Of a DNA stretch of 64,000 nucleotides, positions 62,388-64,000 are shown piece after piece. Source of the DNA: an uncultured Tidjanibacter sp. Lineage in GTDB: Bacteria; Bacteroidota; Bacteroidia; Bacteroidales; Rikenellaceae. Under the pieces are notes generated by a model. That model was not told the origin of the DNA, searched no databases, and saw nothing but the letters and a program-made list of their open reading frames with translations. A program made the position numbers and the translations under genes. The DNA is taken from assembly GCA_944326085.1 (NCBI GenBank), contig CALVCL010000001.1:124001-188000 (forward strand), given 5' to 3'. Position 1 is the stretch's first letter. Every line of letters starts with the position of its first letter.

Positions 62388-63482
62388 TCACAGTCCTGTA
62401 GAGAAGCCCTCTTCAGGCCATTTTATAGTGTCCCAGCGTCCGTGGCCGTTGCGTTTCAGTGTAGTAAGATATTTCTCTATGTCGTGTTTCAACTTGCGGT
62501 AGAGAAAGCTGTCCTTGTAGTTTTCGTTGAACATAAGGGCGTTGCGGACATCTTGCAGCGCATTGTTGTAGTTGCTCTGCTCGTTGATGAGTGCCACGCC
62601 ATGGCGGCTGGAGCCGTTTATGCGGGTTATGGACATATAACGCAGCTTGTCGCATACGGCCTGCAATACGGGCATTACGACGTTGTCCATGAGCGTGTGT
62701 CCCTGCATGAACAAATAAGTGTTCTCGGGTCTTACACCACGGTCTACAAGCATTGACTCGAATTGCGGAAAGGCGTTTTCCATATCGGGATGTTGTCGTC
62801 GCAATGAGGCGAGGCGGCGCTCAACCTGGCGGTGAAGCCATTCAAGAGTGTCGGCACCGTTATTGTCCACTTCGAGATAGTTGAGCTTTACGCTGCTTTT
62901 GAAGTCTATAAGCGTGAATACGTTTGGTGTGGCTATCTGGGCCGAATAGGCGTACCATACGAACAGCGGATAGATGATGCGCGAGTAATCCTCGAAGAAC
63001 TTCTCGAAATCAAATATTTTGGTGTCGTTTTTGGTCGCCTTTACACAGATGTTGTGAAGCGATGGTGCATAGCACAGATAGTTTTCCGTGGCATATGCGT
63101 ATGTGTGGAATATCTGCGGGGTATGGTTTATCAGTTGCGACATTGCCGTCTGGTTGGCAAACAGATAGTCGAAGTCGCTGTCTATGCAATACAGCGAGTC
63201 GTCAGGCTGTGGCTTTTCCGCCATTCGCAATACCACTTTCTTGCCCTTTGCCAGGTCATCGCGCAGGGGAACGGAAATCTCGAAAGTGAAATCATCGGAC
63301 TCGAAATCATCGAATACGCCGCGCCAAAAGGCAACATCTTCATAACCTTCGACATAGACCATGAAACGGCGGCAGCCTTTTTCGGGCGGCAGTCTTTCGG
63401 GTAACTCTTCGCGGATGTTATCCTCTCTGCGGTATGTCTTGCCGTAACCCTTACGGGAGGCTCTGTTCCTTTTCTTTCCCAT
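62388..63482 (-). CDS. DUF4435 (TOPRIM-like) protein
   Basis: I set the start at 63482 (MGKKRNRASRKGYG), giving 364 residues; a longer frame would cross its own promoter box at 63527-63534. The family feature FMVYVEGYEDVAFWRGVF near 40-57 carries the TOPRIM Glu, and DSLYCIDSDFDYLF near 95 supplies a DxD. The rest is helical. DUF4435 occurs as a nuclease component of defence systems such as the AriB subunit of PARIS, but no AAA ATPase partner is adjacent here. A housekeeping role is as likely. The biological function is unknown. Confidence 0.82.
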   Translation of the reverse strand: MGKKRNRASRKGYGKTYRREDNIREELPERLPPEKGCRRFMVYVEGYEDVAFWRGVFDDFESDDFTFEISVPLRDDLAKGKKVVLRMAEKPQPDDSLYCIDSDFDYLFANQTAMSQLINHTPQIFHTYAYATENYLCYAPSLHNICVKATKNDTKIFDFEKFFEDYSRIIYPLFVWYAYSAQIATPNVFTLIDFKSSVKLNYLEVDNNGADTLEWLHRQVERRLASLRRQHPDMENAFPQFESMLVDRGVRPENTYLFMQGHTLMDNVVMPVLQAVCDKLRYMSITRINGSSRHGVALINEQSNYNNALQDVRNALMFNENYKDSFLYRKLKHDIEKYLTTLKRNGHGRWDTIKWPEEGFSTGL

Positions 63483-63526
63483 TGTGGAGTGTTTTTTCCG
63501 TGGCACCGTGCAGCAGGCAGTCTTTT

Positions 63527-63534
63527 CAAAGATA
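63527..63534 (-). promoter_or_regulatory. -7 box of the DUF4435 gene
   Basis: TATCTTTG on the minus strand, 44 bp before the start at 63482. Confidence 0.5.
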
Positions 63535-63613
63535 CGATTTTTTCTGCAATGCAGGCATGTCGATTGTCTAATTAACGGCCGGTACACGGATATGGTATGA
63601 GGGGAGGACTTTC

Positions 63614-64000
63614 CTAAAAGTAGTCCGAAAAGTATGGCTGTCCGTCGGGAATGATTTCTTCCAGCAGGCGCAGGGTATGGCGGTCGGTGTGCAACCGGTC
63701 TATTTTGGCCAGGTAGGTGGGGCGTTTGTAGCCCATGAGCATTGTGGTGAGAGTCTGAATGTCGATTTCCACTGGCTTGCCGACAGGCTCGGCAGATACT
63801 GCCACTTTGCCGACCCCACCATGCAGGGCCGTTATGCCGAACACTCCGTTATTCCATTTTGCCATTGGGTCGGTGACTGCGAAGTGGAACGGTCGGATAC
63901 TGCCTTCGAACGGGTAGGCCTGAAGGAACTTCTCCACATCGACTATGCGAGCCATGAAATACGGCTCTATGGTTTCCTTTATTTGGCTCTCATCAAGAAG
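63614..64000 (-). CDS. C-terminal part of an Eis-like GNAT acetyltransferase (5' end outside window)
   Basis: The frame is open to the right edge; about 128 residues are visible. The visible end resembles the sterol-carrier-like C-terminal domain of Eis-type enhanced-intracellular-survival acetyltransferases. It has MARIVDVEKFLQAYPFEG at its beginning, then FAVTDPMAKWNNGVFGI, DIQTLTTMLMGYKRPTYLA and a hydrophobic end. The GNAT cores and the active site would lie outside. It would have its promoter outside the window. The identification is tentative. Confidence 0.6.
   Translation of the reverse strand, partial: LLDESQIKETIEPYFMARIVDVEKFLQAYPFEGSIRPFHFAVTDPMAKWNNGVFGITALHGGVGKVAVSAEPVGKPVEIDIQTLTTMLMGYKRPTYLAKIDRLHTDRHTLRLLEEIIPDGQPYFSDYF

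Noticed and set aside
62388..63482. PARIS-type defence system
   Set aside because: The DUF4435 gene has no adjacent AAA ATPase (AriA-like) in the window.
1..64000. tRNA, rRNA genes and CRISPR arrays
   Set aside because: No TTCGANTC-type T-loops with an acceptor stem were seen in gaps between genes, and no regularly spaced repeats were noticed; a dedicated scan would be decisive.

Overview
The window is a gene-dense stretch of a chromosome from the order Bacteroidales. My family-level guess is Muribaculaceae or a close relative, because base composition is near 50% GC; a 16S or marker-gene comparison would settle it. The evidence for Bacteroidales is as follows. Most transcription units carry a TAnnTTTG -7 box, sometimes with a TTG-type -33 box about 18-21 bp upstream. 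Shine-Dalgarno sequences are almost absent. Lipoproteins are abundant. A menaquinone futalosine-pathway enzyme (MqnE) and typical Bacteroidales core genes are present. I see no rRNA, tRNA, CRISPR array, insertion sequence or prophage. The first and last genes are cut by the window edges.

Layout. 1-4.6 kb: the end of an imelysin-like lipoprotein gene, a di-heme c-type lipoprotein oxidoreductase and a fused ResB/CcsA cytochrome c assembly factor, which form a plausible unit for making and using a periplasmic cytochrome. 4.6-5.1 kb: a gene-free stretch that looks like a minus-strand non-coding RNA, followed by a promoter carrying a 10+10 bp palindrome. 5.1-7.8 kb: an envelope-stress-like operon of three PspC proteins, a PadR repressor and a DUF5668 membrane protein. 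7.8-10 kb (minus): HAD phosphatase, DUF2148 protein and DMT transporter. 10.1-13.9 kb: dnaG, smpB, tsaB and a dCMP deaminase-like gene. 14-20.2 kb: a complete ABC-2 efflux system (TolC, HlyD, two ATPases, two permeases). 20.3-23.1 kb: leuS.

23.1-24.9 kb (minus): a glycosyltransferase translationally overlapping an ECF sigma factor. 25-31.6 kb: a FAD-dependent oxidoreductase, rsmG, rpmH (L34, only 51 codons), then mqnE, a PASTA protein, an RluD-type pseudouridine synthase and a hexapeptide acetyltransferase. 31.6-36.2 kb: nitroreductase lipoprotein, patatin-like phospholipase, Ig-like lipoprotein, hpf, xerC and a dolichol-phosphate-mannose-synthase-like glycosyltransferase. 36.3-40.3 kb: tgt, an LptF/LptG permease and aspA. 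40.3-44.9 kb (minus): DUF3089 hydrolase, MFS transporter and a large TPR protein. 45-49 kb: etfB, etfA and an acyl-CoA dehydrogenase. 49-54.5 kb: hemW, pckA and rnr. 54.5-64 kb: a large single-span protein of unknown function, guaA and guaB, a small secreted protein, an MFS-like/acyltransferase fusion, a DUF4435 (TOPRIM-like) protein and the end of a GNAT-type gene.

Most of this is core metabolism and information processing. The parts most worth a second look are the PadR/PspC operon with its palindromic operator, the putative RNA next to it, the membrane-transporter/acyltransferase fusion with a degenerate HX4D motif, the pckA leader with two mutually exclusive pairings, and the cytochrome-linked cluster at the left edge. 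I did not find a convincing, wholly new defence or mobile system.
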